NCBI RefSeq assembly: GCF_003729955.1
Contig: NZ_RJTX01000001.1
Span: forward strand, 186,001-250,000
Direction: 5' to 3'
Source: Chryseobacterium daecheongense
Lineage (GTDB): Bacteria > Bacteroidota > Bacteroidia > Flavobacteriales > Weeksellaceae
DNA: 64,000 bases
Of the stretch, positions 48,395 to 57,516 are shown in pieces (positions within the stretch are counted from its first letter, which is position 1; each line of letters opens with the position of its first letter). The translations under genes were made by a program, and so were the position numbers. A model generated the notes under the pieces. The model was not told the DNA's origin and made no database searches. It saw only the letters and a list, made by a program, of their open reading frames with translations.

Positions 48395-49081
48395 TTATAT
48401 CTTAAACATAAATCCCTGTGAGATCTTTTTATTGTATTTTTTTTCGTCAAACCGGTAAAGAAAAGAGCCTTTTCTGGATGAACTCATGTCCTTTTTGTTG
48501 GTATTGACAAGGATATCCAGACTGTTGACTTTACTGGTAAAATTCCGTTTATCGAATTTTTCATCGAAAATAGCTTCATAAAGATTCTGTAGATCCTTCA
48601 TCGTAAATTTTTCGGGAAGAAGCTCAAACCCTATAGGCCTTGTGGAAGCTCTTCTTCTCAGTCTGGCTACTGCATCCTTTACCATATCATTATGATCGAA
48701 AATAAGGTCAGGTGCTTTTTTAAGCTCAACCCATTCTGCGTTGTACTGTTCATTGATCTGAATATCTTTTTCAATATTAATCAGTGCATAATAGGAGATT
48801 GACATAATTCTGGCTGTTGGCTCACGTTTGATTTCCGTGTAGCATTTCAGTTGCTCAAGATAGATGTTTTCAAGTCCTGTCAGAGTATGCAAAACCCTGG
48901 TAGCTGCTTCATCAGACGTTTCGTCACTGCCAATGAAGCCACCCATCAGTGACCATTCGCCCATCTGTGGTTCGAAGTTTCTTTTTACCAAAAGGATTTT
49001 AAGATTTTCGCCGTCAAAACCGAAAATGATACAGTCAACGGCAACAAGGTGTTTGGGATATTGGGAGTAATCCTCAGTCAT
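48395..49081 (-). CDS. araR: AraR-like transcriptional regulator: inactive Nudix sensor domain plus winged helix
   Basis: 228 residues, no signal peptide. The N-terminal half (about 10-145) is a Nudix fold (VAVDCIIFGFDGENLKILLVKR, then GEWSLMGGFIG). Its Nudix box keeps G48, E54, R62, G69 and L70, but the three catalytic Glu positions after Arg are V63, T66 and L67, so hydrolysis should be lost and the domain should sense a ligand. The C-terminal third (about 150-228) is the winged-helix part of NrtR/AraR-type regulators (FTMKDLQNLYEAIF). Regulators of this type repress arabinose genes in Bacteroides. It lies divergent to GH127 near the araBDA genes, and a palindrome shared with araB is in its own promoter, suggesting autoregulation. 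Symbol by inference. Confidence 0.85.
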   Translation of the reverse strand: MTEDYSQYPKHLVAVDCIIFGFDGENLKILLVKRNFEPQMGEWSLMGGFIGSDETSDEAATRVLHTLTGLENIYLEQLKCYTEIKREPTARIMSISYYALINIEKDIQINEQYNAEWVELKKAPDLIFDHNDMVKDAVARLRRRASTRPIGFELLPEKFTMKDLQNLYEAIFDEKFDKRNFTSKVNSLDILVNTNKKDMSSSRKGSFLYRFDEKKYNKKISQGFMFKI

Positions 49082-49097
49082 CTTTTATATTTTACTA

Positions 49098-49105
49098 CAA
49101 AGGTA
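49098..49105 (-). promoter_or_regulatory. -7 promoter box of the Nudix regulator
   Basis: On the minus strand TACCTTTG matches TAnnTTTG. It lies 16 bp before the start codon, giving a very short leader. The candidate operator begins 24 bp upstream of it. Confidence 0.55.
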
Positions 49106-49129
49106 AAGCTTTTATAGATACAATGTTAT

Positions 49130-49152
49130 ATAAATGTGATTCATACACTTTT
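49130..49152. promoter_or_regulatory. Candidate AraR-type operator in the regulator's own promoter
   Basis: ATAAATGT, 7-bp spacer GATTCAT, ACACTTTT. It matches the palindrome pattern with two deviations from the best copy (61347) and lies just upstream of the regulator's -7 box. It would permit negative autoregulation. Confidence 0.55.
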
Positions 49153-49564
49153 TAATATAAAATCATTTATTTTCATTATAATTATTTCTCCAAAGGTATT
49201 TTTGGGGGTTAAAACAGTTAACATTAATGAAAAATATCATTGAAATAAGGTTAAATGTACATGAATTGAATGTTAAAATTATGTTAAAATCAAAATTAGG
49301 ATTAATAATAAGTAAGTAAAAGAGCTTAACGTTAAAAATACGATAAGGTATGGATGATATTGTTGAAATTATGATCAGAACATATCCTGAATTCATTTTC
49401 ATAGGGAATCATACGATTTTATCGTCTTGTTTTTCTGTCAGTTGATTATCTTATTTTTTATGATAAGGTAGTGTGTTTCCTGTTGTTTTTAAAGCCTCAT
49501 GAAAGGTTTTAAATAAAATTCAGACTCATAAAATGTTTTGTATGTTGATTCTTTCCATTATTTT

Positions 49565-49587
49565 AGAAATGTTGAATTAACATTTAT
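49565..49587. promoter_or_regulatory. Candidate AraR-type operator at the GH127 start
   Basis: AGAAATGT, 7-bp spacer TGAATTA, ACATTTAT. It ends 2 bp before the GH127 ATG, so it lies downstream of any promoter and would act as a roadblock or through the 5' leader rather than by covering a -33 box. Confidence 0.6.
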
Positions 49588-49589
49588 AA

Positions 49590-51965
49590 ATGACCCCAAA
49601 ACTTTCAGTTTTTTTATTGTGTTTTGCTGCATTTACCTCGGCTCAGGTGAAGGAGAAAATTCATTATTTCCCTTTAGAAACAGTAAAGTTATCAGAGAGT
49701 ATTTTCAATAAAGCCATGATGGCGGACCGGAAGTATCTCATGGAGATGGAGCCGGACAGGCTGTTAGCTCCCTATCTTAAAGAAGCCGGATTGAAACCAA
49801 AAGCAGATAATTATCCCAATTGGGAAAATACAGGTCTGGACGGTCATATAGGGGGACACTATCTCTCCGCATTATCCCTGATGTATGCTTCTACAGGAGA
49901 TGTCGCAATAAAACGGAGAATTGATTATATGATCAGTGAGCTGGAACGTTGCCAAAAAGTATCTCCGGACGGATACATGTCAGGAATTCCCAACGGGAAA
50001 AAGATCTGGAAAGAAATAAAACAGGGAAATATACGTGCTTCAGGCTTCGGCTTGAACGATCGGTGGGTACCTTTATATAATATTCACAAGTTGTATGCGG
50101 GATTACGCGATGCCTACTGGTACGCGAAAAGTGAAAAAGCAAAGACCATGTTGATCAGACTCACGGATTGGATGATGAATGAAGTATCAGGACTTTCTGA
50201 TGAACAGATACAGGATATGCTGCGCAGTGAGCATGGAGGACTCAATGAAGTTTTTGCAGATGTTTATGATATTACTCATGACAAAAAATATCTGCAGCTG
50301 GCTCACCGCTTTTCCCATCAGGCTATCCTTACTCCTCTTTTAGCAGGAGAAGATAAACTTACAGGACTCCATGCCAATACACAGATTCCTAAAGTCATAG
50401 GTTACAAACGTATTGCCGATCTTGAAAATAATACATCCTGGAGCAATGCTGCTGATTTTTTCTGGCATAATATTACTGAGAAAAGATCATCTATTATTGG
50501 TGGAAACAGTGTCAGTGAACATTTTAACCCTGTTAATGATTTCAGCAGTATGATAAAAAGTATTGAAGGTCCGGAAACCTGCAATACCTACAATATGCTC
50601 AAGCTTACCAAAGAGCTTTATGCAACGCTGCCCGAATCTTACTACATAGATTATTACGAAAAGGCATTATATAATCATATCCTTTCCACGGAAAATTATG
50701 ATCAGGGAGGCTTCGTTTACTTTACTCCAATGCGTCCCGGGCACTATCGTGTTTATTCACAACCCCAGACCAGCTTCTGGTGCTGTGTAGGATCCGGAAT
50801 GGAAAATCATGCCAAATATGGAGAAATGATTTATGCCCGGTCGGATAAGGATTTATATGTGAACCTGTTTATTCCTTCCACATTGACATGGGAGCAGCAA
50901 AAAATAGTGCTCCGTCAGGTCAATAACTTCCCAGAAGTTCCTGAAACGACATTGATTTTTGATGCTGCTGGAAAGTCAGAATTTGATTTGAAACTGAGAT
51001 GCCCGGAATGGACAAAATCTTCGGAAGTAATAATTTTGATTAATGGAAAACAACAGAAAGTACAACGTGGTTCCGACGGCTATTTTACGCTGACTAAAAA
51101 ATGGAAAAAAGGGGATGTTGTGAAAATGACCTTGCCGATGCATCTTTCTGCAGAACAACTTCCTGACCATTCCAATTATTATGCATTTAAATACGGTCCT
51201 GTAGTGCTCGCCGCAATATACGGTACCGAAAACCAACAGGGGCTACTTGCGGATGACAGCAGAGGCGGCCATATTGCTCACGGTCCGCAAATCCCTTTAA
51301 ACGAAATTCCCGTCCTCCTTGGAAATCCTTCCGAGGTGGTCAACCATGTTACGCCTTTAAACAATAGACCGCTCAACTTTGCTGTTAAAGGCTTGTATCC
51401 ATCTGAAAAATTCGGGGAAGGGCTAAGCCTTATGCCGTTTTACAGTATTCAGGCAGAAAGATATATCCTGTACTGGCCGCAGGCTGACAAAAACGGAATA
51501 GAAAATATGCTGAAACAGAGAGCAAAAGAAGAAGCGGAAACCAGAAAGCTGGATATGATCACCACAGATAAGATCCAGCTGGGAGAACAACAACCTGAAT
51601 CAGATCATTTTATAGAAAACAAAGACTCTGGTACAGGATATATGGAAGACCGCCATTTCCGTGATGCCAAAGGCTGGTTCAGCTATCAGATGAAAAATAC
51701 CGGAAAAAATGCTTCATACCTTTACTTGCTTTATTTTGATGCGAATACTAACCGTACATTGAATATTGAGATCAACGGTAAAAAAATCATTGCTCAAAAT
51801 CTGGAAGGAAAGTCAGGAGCTTTGCCTCAATATCTGGCCGTTCCGATACCGGATTCAGAAAAGAATAAAGAAAATCTTACTGTAAAATTCCTGGCAGACG
51901 AAAAACTCATGACTGTTAAAGTCATTGAAGTTCGTTTACTGACAGAAAATTACGAAAAGAAATAA
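49590..51965 (+). CDS. GH127 beta-L-arabinofuranosidase-family enzyme
   Basis: 791 residues, secreted (signal ends FTSAQ). The fold is an (alpha/alpha)6 barrel with a beta-sandwich. The Zn-thiolate active site of the prototype HypBA1 (Glu, Cys, Cys-Cys) is preserved: E329 and C331 in GPETCNTYN, C398 and C399 in FWCCVGSGMENH; one of the paired Cys is the nucleophile. GH127 (former DUF1680) releases beta-L-arabinofuranose; some members of related families act on other sugars. The protein has an extra C-terminal segment (about 680-791), a possible beta-domain. An AraR-type operator abuts its ATG, which supports an arabinose role. It heads the 49.6-59.5 kb gene series. Confidence 0.93.
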   Translation: MTPKLSVFLLCFAAFTSAQVKEKIHYFPLETVKLSESIFNKAMMADRKYLMEMEPDRLLAPYLKEAGLKPKADNYPNWENTGLDGHIGGHYLSALSLMYASTGDVAIKRRIDYMISELERCQKVSPDGYMSGIPNGKKIWKEIKQGNIRASGFGLNDRWVPLYNIHKLYAGLRDAYWYAKSEKAKTMLIRLTDWMMNEVSGLSDEQIQDMLRSEHGGLNEVFADVYDITHDKKYLQLAHRFSHQAILTPLLAGEDKLTGLHANTQIPKVIGYKRIADLENNTSWSNAADFFWHNITEKRSSIIGGNSVSEHFNPVNDFSSMIKSIEGPETCNTYNMLKLTKELYATLPESYYIDYYEKALYNHILSTENYDQGGFVYFTPMRPGHYRVYSQPQTSFWCCVGSGMENHAKYGEMIYARSDKDLYVNLFIPSTLTWEQQKIVLRQVNNFPEVPETTLIFDAAGKSEFDLKLRCPEWTKSSEVIILINGKQQKVQRGSDGYFTLTKKWKKGDVVKMTLPMHLSAEQLPDHSNYYAFKYGPVVLAAIYGTENQQGLLADDSRGGHIAHGPQIPLNEIPVLLGNPSEVVNHVTPLNNRPLNFAVKGLYPSEKFGEGLSLMPFYSIQAERYILYWPQADKNGIENMLKQRAKEEAETRKLDMITTDKIQLGEQQPESDHFIENKDSGTGYMEDRHFRDAKGWFSYQMKNTGKNASYLYLLYFDANTNRTLNIEINGKKIIAQNLEGKSGALPQYLAVPIPDSEKNKENLTVKFLADEKLMTVKVIEVRLLTENYEKK

Positions 51966-51996
51966 AAGCTGAATAAAACAAAAACAGATTTTTTCC

Positions 51997-53898
51997 ATGA
52001 AAAACAGAATCCTATACTTATTATTTTTTCTTGCAACCATTTACGGTTTTGATGCAAAAGTAAGGCTGCCTGCTTTGGTTTCAGACGGAATGATCCTTCA
52101 GAGAAATCAGGACCTGAAGATTTGGGGATATGCAGATGCAGGAGAAAAAATTACGATTAAGTTTATCAACAAAACATATAGTGCCACAGCTGATCAGAAT
52201 GGAAACTGGTCGCTCATGCTTCCTAAGCTTAATGCAGGTGGCCCATTTATCATGACGATTAATGAGATCACCCTTAAAGACATTCTTATTGGTGATGTGT
52301 GGGTAGCTTCGGGACAATCCAATATGGAACTTCCAATGCGCAGGCTGACGCCTCTGTATGAAAATGAAATTAAAAACGCCAATAATCAGAATATAAGATT
52401 CTTCACTGTTCCGCAGAAATACAATTTTAAAGCTCCACAAAATGATCTTGACGGAGGAAAATGGGAAAGTACCAATCCTCAGACCATTCTTAATTTTTCA
52501 GGGGTTGCTTATTTCTTTGCCAAAGAACTGAATGAAAAAAATAAAGTTCCTGTAGGAATCATTCATACAAGCCTGGGAGGATCTCCGGTTCAGGCCTGGA
52601 TGGATGAAAAATCACTGAAAAAATATCCGGAATATCTGGCTGAAACAGAAAAATGGAAAAATGATGATCTGATACAATCTACGGAATCCCAGGAACAGTC
52701 ACTAAGCAAGGCATGGTATGCAGAGCTGGATCAGAGCGACATCGGGTTGAACCAGCACTGGGAAAAAGTCAACACAAATGATTCCGGATGGAAAACCATG
52801 ATGGTACCCGGATCATGGGAGGATCAGGAAGGACCGTTTGATGGTTCGGTATGGTTCCGTAAAGAATTTATCCTGCCTAAAGGAGTAGACCAGAAAACAG
52901 CATTTTTAAATCTGGGAAGGATAAAAGATGCTGACATTACCTACATCAACGGAATTAAAGTGGGAAATGTAACCTATGAATATCCTCCACGCTGGTATGA
53001 TATTCCGAAAGGTGTTTTAAAAGAAGGAAAGAATATCATTACGGTAAGAGTCATCAATGGCGGAGGGAAAGGACAGTTTATCGCCGATAAACCGTATTAT
53101 TTAGAAATTAACGGACAAAAAACAGACCTGAAAGGCGAATGGAAATATAAAATAGGAGCAAAAATGGAAAAAATGGCTCCCGGACAAACATTTATTCGTT
53201 GGAAACCGGTAGGACTTTACAATGCAATGATCAATCCGCTGATCAATTATAAAATCAGGGGATTTATCTGGTACCAGGGTGAAAGCAATACAGGAAAGCC
53301 AAAAGAATATGGAGATTTGCTGTCAACAATGATTTTAGACTGGCGTTCAAAATGGAACAAGACTGATCTGCCGTTCTTCATTGTACAGCTGGCTAATTTT
53401 ATGGAGAAAAAAGATGAACCGATTGAAAGCAACTGGGCCGAGCTGAGAGAACAGCAGAAACAGGTTTCTCTCAGTGTTCCTCATACAGGTCTTGCAGTAA
53501 CTATTGATGTGGGAGAATGGAACGATATTCATCCGCTCAATAAAAAAGCAGTGGGGGATAGGCTGGCTTTACAGGCGCTGAAAATCGAAGGTAAAAAAAT
53601 CATAGCTGACGGACCCGTTTATCAGTCAATGAAAACAGAAGAAAATACCATTATTCTATCTTTTAAATCCGGAACGGATGACCTGGTACAGGGAGAACTA
53701 AAAGGTTTTGCCATACAGCAGAAAGATGGTAGCTACCAATGGGCAAAAGCACAAGCAAAAGGTAATAAGGTCATTGTATGGAATGATCAGATAGATAATC
53801 CTGTCAATGTACGCTATGACTGGGCAGATAACCCTGATGGGAATCTTAAAAACAAAAACGGGCTTCCAGCTTCACCTTTTACAACAGAACAAAATTAA
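51997..53898 (+). CDS. SASA-domain carbohydrate esterase (sialate O-acetylesterase type) with jelly-roll insert
   Basis: 633 residues, secreted. The N-terminal beta part (LVSDGMILQRNQDLKIWGYADAG) precedes the SGNH-like fold: Ser block WVASGQSNMEL with S108, LGGSPVQAWM, then a GH2-like jelly-roll insert (about 240-380, GSVWFRKEFILPKG), then WYQGESN and the catalytic His H512 in DIHPLNK. This domain arrangement is common in plant-polysaccharide loci, where such proteins deacetylate xylan or xylo-oligosaccharides rather than sialic acid; that use is inferred here. It follows GH127 by 31 bp. Confidence 0.88.
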   Translation: MKNRILYLLFFLATIYGFDAKVRLPALVSDGMILQRNQDLKIWGYADAGEKITIKFINKTYSATADQNGNWSLMLPKLNAGGPFIMTINEITLKDILIGDVWVASGQSNMELPMRRLTPLYENEIKNANNQNIRFFTVPQKYNFKAPQNDLDGGKWESTNPQTILNFSGVAYFFAKELNEKNKVPVGIIHTSLGGSPVQAWMDEKSLKKYPEYLAETEKWKNDDLIQSTESQEQSLSKAWYAELDQSDIGLNQHWEKVNTNDSGWKTMMVPGSWEDQEGPFDGSVWFRKEFILPKGVDQKTAFLNLGRIKDADITYINGIKVGNVTYEYPPRWYDIPKGVLKEGKNIITVRVINGGGKGQFIADKPYYLEINGQKTDLKGEWKYKIGAKMEKMAPGQTFIRWKPVGLYNAMINPLINYKIRGFIWYQGESNTGKPKEYGDLLSTMILDWRSKWNKTDLPFFIVQLANFMEKKDEPIESNWAELREQQKQVSLSVPHTGLAVTIDVGEWNDIHPLNKKAVGDRLALQALKIEGKKIIADGPVYQSMKTEENTIILSFKSGTDDLVQGELKGFAIQQKDGSYQWAKAQAKGNKVIVWNDQIDNPVNVRYDWADNPDGNLKNKNGLPASPFTTEQN

Positions 53899-53926
53899 TT
53901 TAACATAGAAAACTTTATCAAAATCA

Positions 53927-55372
53927 ATGGATAATCAACCGCAAAAAATATCGGTAATAGAAAAAGTAGGGTATAGCCTGGGAGATCTGGCAGCTAACCT
54001 TGTTTTTCAGACCCTAGTGACCTACCTGACCTATTTTTATACAGATATTTACGGACTCAAAGCAGAGGATGCTTCTGTCATCACCCTTACTGTAGGTTTA
54101 ATTGCCGGATTTGGCTTTAATCCGCTTATAGGAGCTTTGGCAGACCGTACAAGCTCACGATGGGGGAAATTCCGTCCATGGATTTTATTTACTGCTGTAC
54201 CACTTGGTATTGCAGCCCTGTTAGCCTTCAGCACTCCTCATTTTTCCTATCAGGGTAAAATGATCTATGCTGCGGTTACCTATTCGTTATTATTGTTATT
54301 ATACGCTTCCAATAACCTGCCTTATGCTGCTTTGAGCGGTGTTATTACAGGAGATATGGGGGAAAGGAACAGTATTTCTTCGTACCGTTTTGTAGCAGTG
54401 ATGTTTGCACAGTTCTTTGTACAGGTATTTATGCTGCCTATTATTTTATATGTGGGTCATGGAGATAAAGCACAGGGAATTGAAACCGTTATGACATGGC
54501 TGGCTGTGATCGGATCCGTCATGCTCCTGATCACCTTTTTTACCACCAAAGAAAGAATCATTCCCAAACCGGAGCAGAAATCAAGTCTGACAGAGGATTT
54601 AAAAGATTTATTCCAGAACAGACCATGGATTATTATGCTTACTGTGACCGCATTCATATTTATCACACTGGCTATGAAAGGAGGATCTTATGTATATTAT
54701 TTTAACAACTATGTGGATGAAAATGCCCTGAAGAGTTTTATCTCACCCATTACAGCATTTTTTAATTCTGCAGGGATGAATTTCTTTGGGGAAGATCCCA
54801 AATCTGCAGGCTTCGGGTTGTTTAATGCAGGAGGAATTGTCATGATGATCATTGGCATTACCTTCTCTAAAAAACTGGCAGACAGATTTGGAAAAAGAGA
54901 TACTTTTATCGCCTCATTATTCATTTCTACATTGTTTATCCTGTTCTTTATATTTTATCCTCCGAAAGCAGTAGGAATCATGTTTTTATCACAAATTTTA
55001 CATGGATTCTTTTATGGAATCAGCACACCGCTTTTGTGGGCCATGATTGCTGATGTTGCCGACTACTCGGAATGGAAGAACAACCGCAGGGCAACCGCTA
55101 TTATTTTCTCAGCCATGATGGTAGGACTGAAGGTAGGTCTTAGCATTGGAAGCTCTCTGGTAGCTTTAATTATAGGAAAATACGGATACATTTCTGTACA
55201 TGGAAATGAGCAGGTTATTCAGCCTGAAACAGTGGCAGCAGGAGCGAAAATGCTTGTAAGCATATTCCCGTCCATTCCGTTTTTCATTGCGTGCGGACTG
55301 CTTTTATTTTACAAAATCAACAAAAAAATGGAAGTTCAGATTGAAAAAGATCTGGCCGAAAGAAGAAAATAA
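53927..55372 (+). CDS. GPH-family (MelB-like) glycoside:cation symporter
   Basis: 481 residues with about 12 hydrophobic segments. GYSLGDLAANLVFQTLVTYLTYFYTDIYGL, FNPLIGALADRTSSRWGKFRPWIL and MIADVADYSEWKNNRRATA are signatures of the GPH family, which includes XynB/XylP-like xyloside transporters. Placed between an esterase and the GH10 xylanase and near a cytoplasmic GH43, it probably imports xylo-oligosaccharides over the inner membrane. It ends 10 bp before the GH10 start codon. Confidence 0.9.
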   Translation: MDNQPQKISVIEKVGYSLGDLAANLVFQTLVTYLTYFYTDIYGLKAEDASVITLTVGLIAGFGFNPLIGALADRTSSRWGKFRPWILFTAVPLGIAALLAFSTPHFSYQGKMIYAAVTYSLLLLLYASNNLPYAALSGVITGDMGERNSISSYRFVAVMFAQFFVQVFMLPIILYVGHGDKAQGIETVMTWLAVIGSVMLLITFFTTKERIIPKPEQKSSLTEDLKDLFQNRPWIIMLTVTAFIFITLAMKGGSYVYYFNNYVDENALKSFISPITAFFNSAGMNFFGEDPKSAGFGLFNAGGIVMMIIGITFSKKLADRFGKRDTFIASLFISTLFILFFIFYPPKAVGIMFLSQILHGFFYGISTPLLWAMIADVADYSEWKNNRRATAIIFSAMMVGLKVGLSIGSSLVALIIGKYGYISVHGNEQVIQPETVAAGAKMLVSIFPSIPFFIACGLLLFYKINKKMEVQIEKDLAERRK

Positions 55373-55382
55373 AACTATTAAT

Positions 55383-56492
55383 ATGAAACGTATTTTAATT
55401 GGTTTGGCAGTTATTACTGCTTCCGGTCTGTCTGCACAGAAGTCTGACGGTACTTTAAAAAAAGCATTTCAGGATAAATTCTACATCGGAACGGCGATGA
55501 GCCTTCCCCAGATTGACGATACAGATAAAAAAGCGGTAGCCATTATCAAAAAACAATTCAGCTCCATTGTTGCCGAAAATTGTATGAAATCCATGTTTTT
55601 GCAGCCTCAGGAAGGAAAGTTCTTTTTTGATGATGCCGATAAATTTGTTGATTTCGGGATGAAAAATAAGATGTTCATCATCGGGCATACTTTAATCTGG
55701 CATTCCCAGCTTCCAAAATGGTTTTTTTTAGATAAAAATGGAAAGGATGTTTCTCCGGAAGTATTAAAACAACGCATGAAAAACCACATTACAACAGTAG
55801 TTTCCCGTTACAAGGGAAAAGTAAAAGGATGGGATGTAGTGAATGAAGCTATTCTTGAAGATGGATCTTATAGAAAAAGTAAGTTTTACGAAATCCTGGG
55901 CGAAGATTTTATTCCTTTGGCGTTTCAGTATGCGCAGGAAGCCGATCCCAATGCAGAATTATATTACAACGATTATAATGAATGGTATCCTGAAAAGGTA
56001 AAAGCAGTCATTAAAATGGTTGAAAAACTTAAATCAAGAGGAATCCGTATTGATGGGGTTGGAATGCAGGCCCATGTCGGGATGGATACCCCTTCCATGG
56101 ACGAATATGAGAAAGCGATTCTGGCGTATTCCGATGCCGGAGTGAAGGTCAATATAACAGAACTGGAAATCAGTGCACTGCCTTCTCCATGGGGAAGCTC
56201 TGCCAATGTTTCGGATACTGTTGCCTATCAGAAAGAAATGAATCCTTACACCAAGGGTCTTCCCAACGAAGTAGAAATGAAATGGGAAAAACGTTACCTC
56301 GATTTCTTTGGTTTGTTTTTAAAACATAAAAATAAAATAAGAAGAGTGACCTTATGGGGTGTTACTGATAAGCAGTCTTGGAAAAATGATTTTCCGGTGA
56401 AAGGAAGAACTGATTATCCATTACTGTTTGACAGGAAAGGCCAGGAAAAACCTGTAGTACAAAAAATAATAAAGCTTGCAGAGAAAAATTAA
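55383..56492 (+). CDS. GH10 endo-beta-1,4-xylanase
   Basis: 369 residues from ATG 55383, which gives a signal peptide (MKRILIGLAVITASGLSAQ). A reading from 55287 inside the transporter gene has a charged, non-signal N-terminus and is rejected. The catalytic domain fills the protein: GHTLIWHSQLPKW (substrate His), acid/base E155 in WDVVNEAILED, nucleophile E260 in NITELEIS, and LWGVTDKQSWKNDFP near the end. No CBM or sorting tail is present, so it is probably periplasmic and acts on imported fragments. GH10 enzymes accept decorated xylan and leave glucuronate on the non-reducing end, the form used by the GH67 two genes on. Confidence 0.95.
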   Translation: MKRILIGLAVITASGLSAQKSDGTLKKAFQDKFYIGTAMSLPQIDDTDKKAVAIIKKQFSSIVAENCMKSMFLQPQEGKFFFDDADKFVDFGMKNKMFIIGHTLIWHSQLPKWFFLDKNGKDVSPEVLKQRMKNHITTVVSRYKGKVKGWDVVNEAILEDGSYRKSKFYEILGEDFIPLAFQYAQEADPNAELYYNDYNEWYPEKVKAVIKMVEKLKSRGIRIDGVGMQAHVGMDTPSMDEYEKAILAYSDAGVKVNITELEISALPSPWGSSANVSDTVAYQKEMNPYTKGLPNEVEMKWEKRYLDFFGLFLKHKNKIRRVTLWGVTDKQSWKNDFPVKGRTDYPLLFDRKGQEKPVVQKIIKLAEKN

Positions 56493-56513
56493 AATCAATA
56501 GAATTTTTACTTA

Positions 56514-57488
56514 ATGAAAAAATCAAAATATTTATTCCCGGAAGATTATATGGCAGATCCTTCCGTTCACGTTTTTGAAGGAAAACTCTATATCTATCCT
56601 TCTCACGACCGCGAAAGCGGAATTGAAGAAAACGATAATGGCGATCATTTCGATATGAATGATTACCATGTCTTCTCAATGGATGATGTGGACAGCGGAG
56701 AAATTAAAGATCATGGCGCAGTCCTTTCGGTAAAAGATATTCCATGGGCGGGGAGACAGCTTTGGGATTGTGATGTAGCCTTTAAAGACGGCAAATATTA
56801 TATGTACTTTCCTCTGAAAGATCAGAATGATATTTTCAGAATCGGGGTTGCTGTGAGCGATAAGCCTTATGGGCCTTTCATTCCTGAAAAACATCCGATG
56901 ATGGGAAGTTACAGTATCGATCCCTGCATTTTTGAAGATAACGGAAAATATTATATGTATTTCGGAGGGATCTGGGGCGGACAATTGCAACGTTACAGAG
57001 ATAATAAAGCACTTGAATCTGCTGTAATTCCTGAAAATGATGAGCCTGCAATCCATTCAAAGGTAGCTTTGCTGAGCGATGATATGCTTGAATTTGCTGA
57101 AACGCCTAAAGATGTTGTCATCATCGATGAAAACGGAAAACCGCTGCTTCATGGAGATAAGCACCGATTTTTTGAAGCGTCATGGATGCATCAATATAAT
57201 GGTACATATTATTTTTCTTATTCTACAGGAGACACCCACCTGATTTGCTATGCAACCGGGGATAATCCTTACGGTCCGTTTACTTTTCAGGGTGAAATTC
57301 TTACTCCGGTGGTAGGATGGACTACCCATCACAGCATCGTGGAGTTCAAAGGAAAATGGTATCTGTTTTTCCATGATTCCGTCCCAAGTGGTGGTAAAAC
57401 ATGGCTGAGAAGTATGAAGGTAATTGAACTGGAATACGATCAGGAAGGCAAAATCAAAACCATTGAAGGTCTGGAAGACCAGCAATAG
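56514..57488 (+). CDS. GH43 beta-xylosidase/arabinofuranosidase, no signal peptide (cytoplasmic)
   Basis: 324 residues, a single propeller without signal peptide or accessory domain. Acids: Asp in YMADPSVHVF, Asp in SIDPCIFEDNGKYYM, Glu in FFEASWMHQYNGTYYF. YPSHDRESGIEENDNGDHFDMNDYHVFSMDDV is typical of GH43_1-type beta-xylosidases. It would cut xylo-oligosaccharides imported by the GPH transporter. It lies 21 bp after GH10 and 28 bp before GH67. It is the only GH43 of the six without an export signal. Confidence 0.92.
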   Translation: MKKSKYLFPEDYMADPSVHVFEGKLYIYPSHDRESGIEENDNGDHFDMNDYHVFSMDDVDSGEIKDHGAVLSVKDIPWAGRQLWDCDVAFKDGKYYMYFPLKDQNDIFRIGVAVSDKPYGPFIPEKHPMMGSYSIDPCIFEDNGKYYMYFGGIWGGQLQRYRDNKALESAVIPENDEPAIHSKVALLSDDMLEFAETPKDVVIIDENGKPLLHGDKHRFFEASWMHQYNGTYYFSYSTGDTHLICYATGDNPYGPFTFQGEILTPVVGWTTHHSIVEFKGKWYLFFHDSVPSGGKTWLRSMKVIELEYDQEGKIKTIEGLEDQQ

Positions 57489-57516
57489 AAAATTCTTAAT
57501 TATTTAAAATTTCTCA

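Larger units (their letters stand above)
49082..49589. other. 508-bp divergent regulatory region between araR-like gene and GH127
   Basis: It holds two candidate operators (49130-49152 and 49565-49587), a minus-strand -7 box for the regulator (49098-49105), and a second minus-strand TACCTTTG (49191-49198) that overlaps a plus-strand TATTTTTG (49197-49204). Both of the latter are possible start sites. The open frame on the minus strand at 49163-49402 is a hydrophobic AT-driven reading without family character. No RNA gene is recognised. Confidence 0.6.

Noticed and set aside
49163..49402. 79-codon minus-strand frame in the regulator-GH127 spacer
   Set aside because: AT-driven hydrophobic reading (many Ile, Asn, Phe) in a region with promoter boxes; no family character or repeat.
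55287..55382. Upstream extension of the GH10 gene into the transporter gene
   Set aside because: The extra 32 residues are charged and not signal-like; ATG 55383 gives a normal signal peptide.
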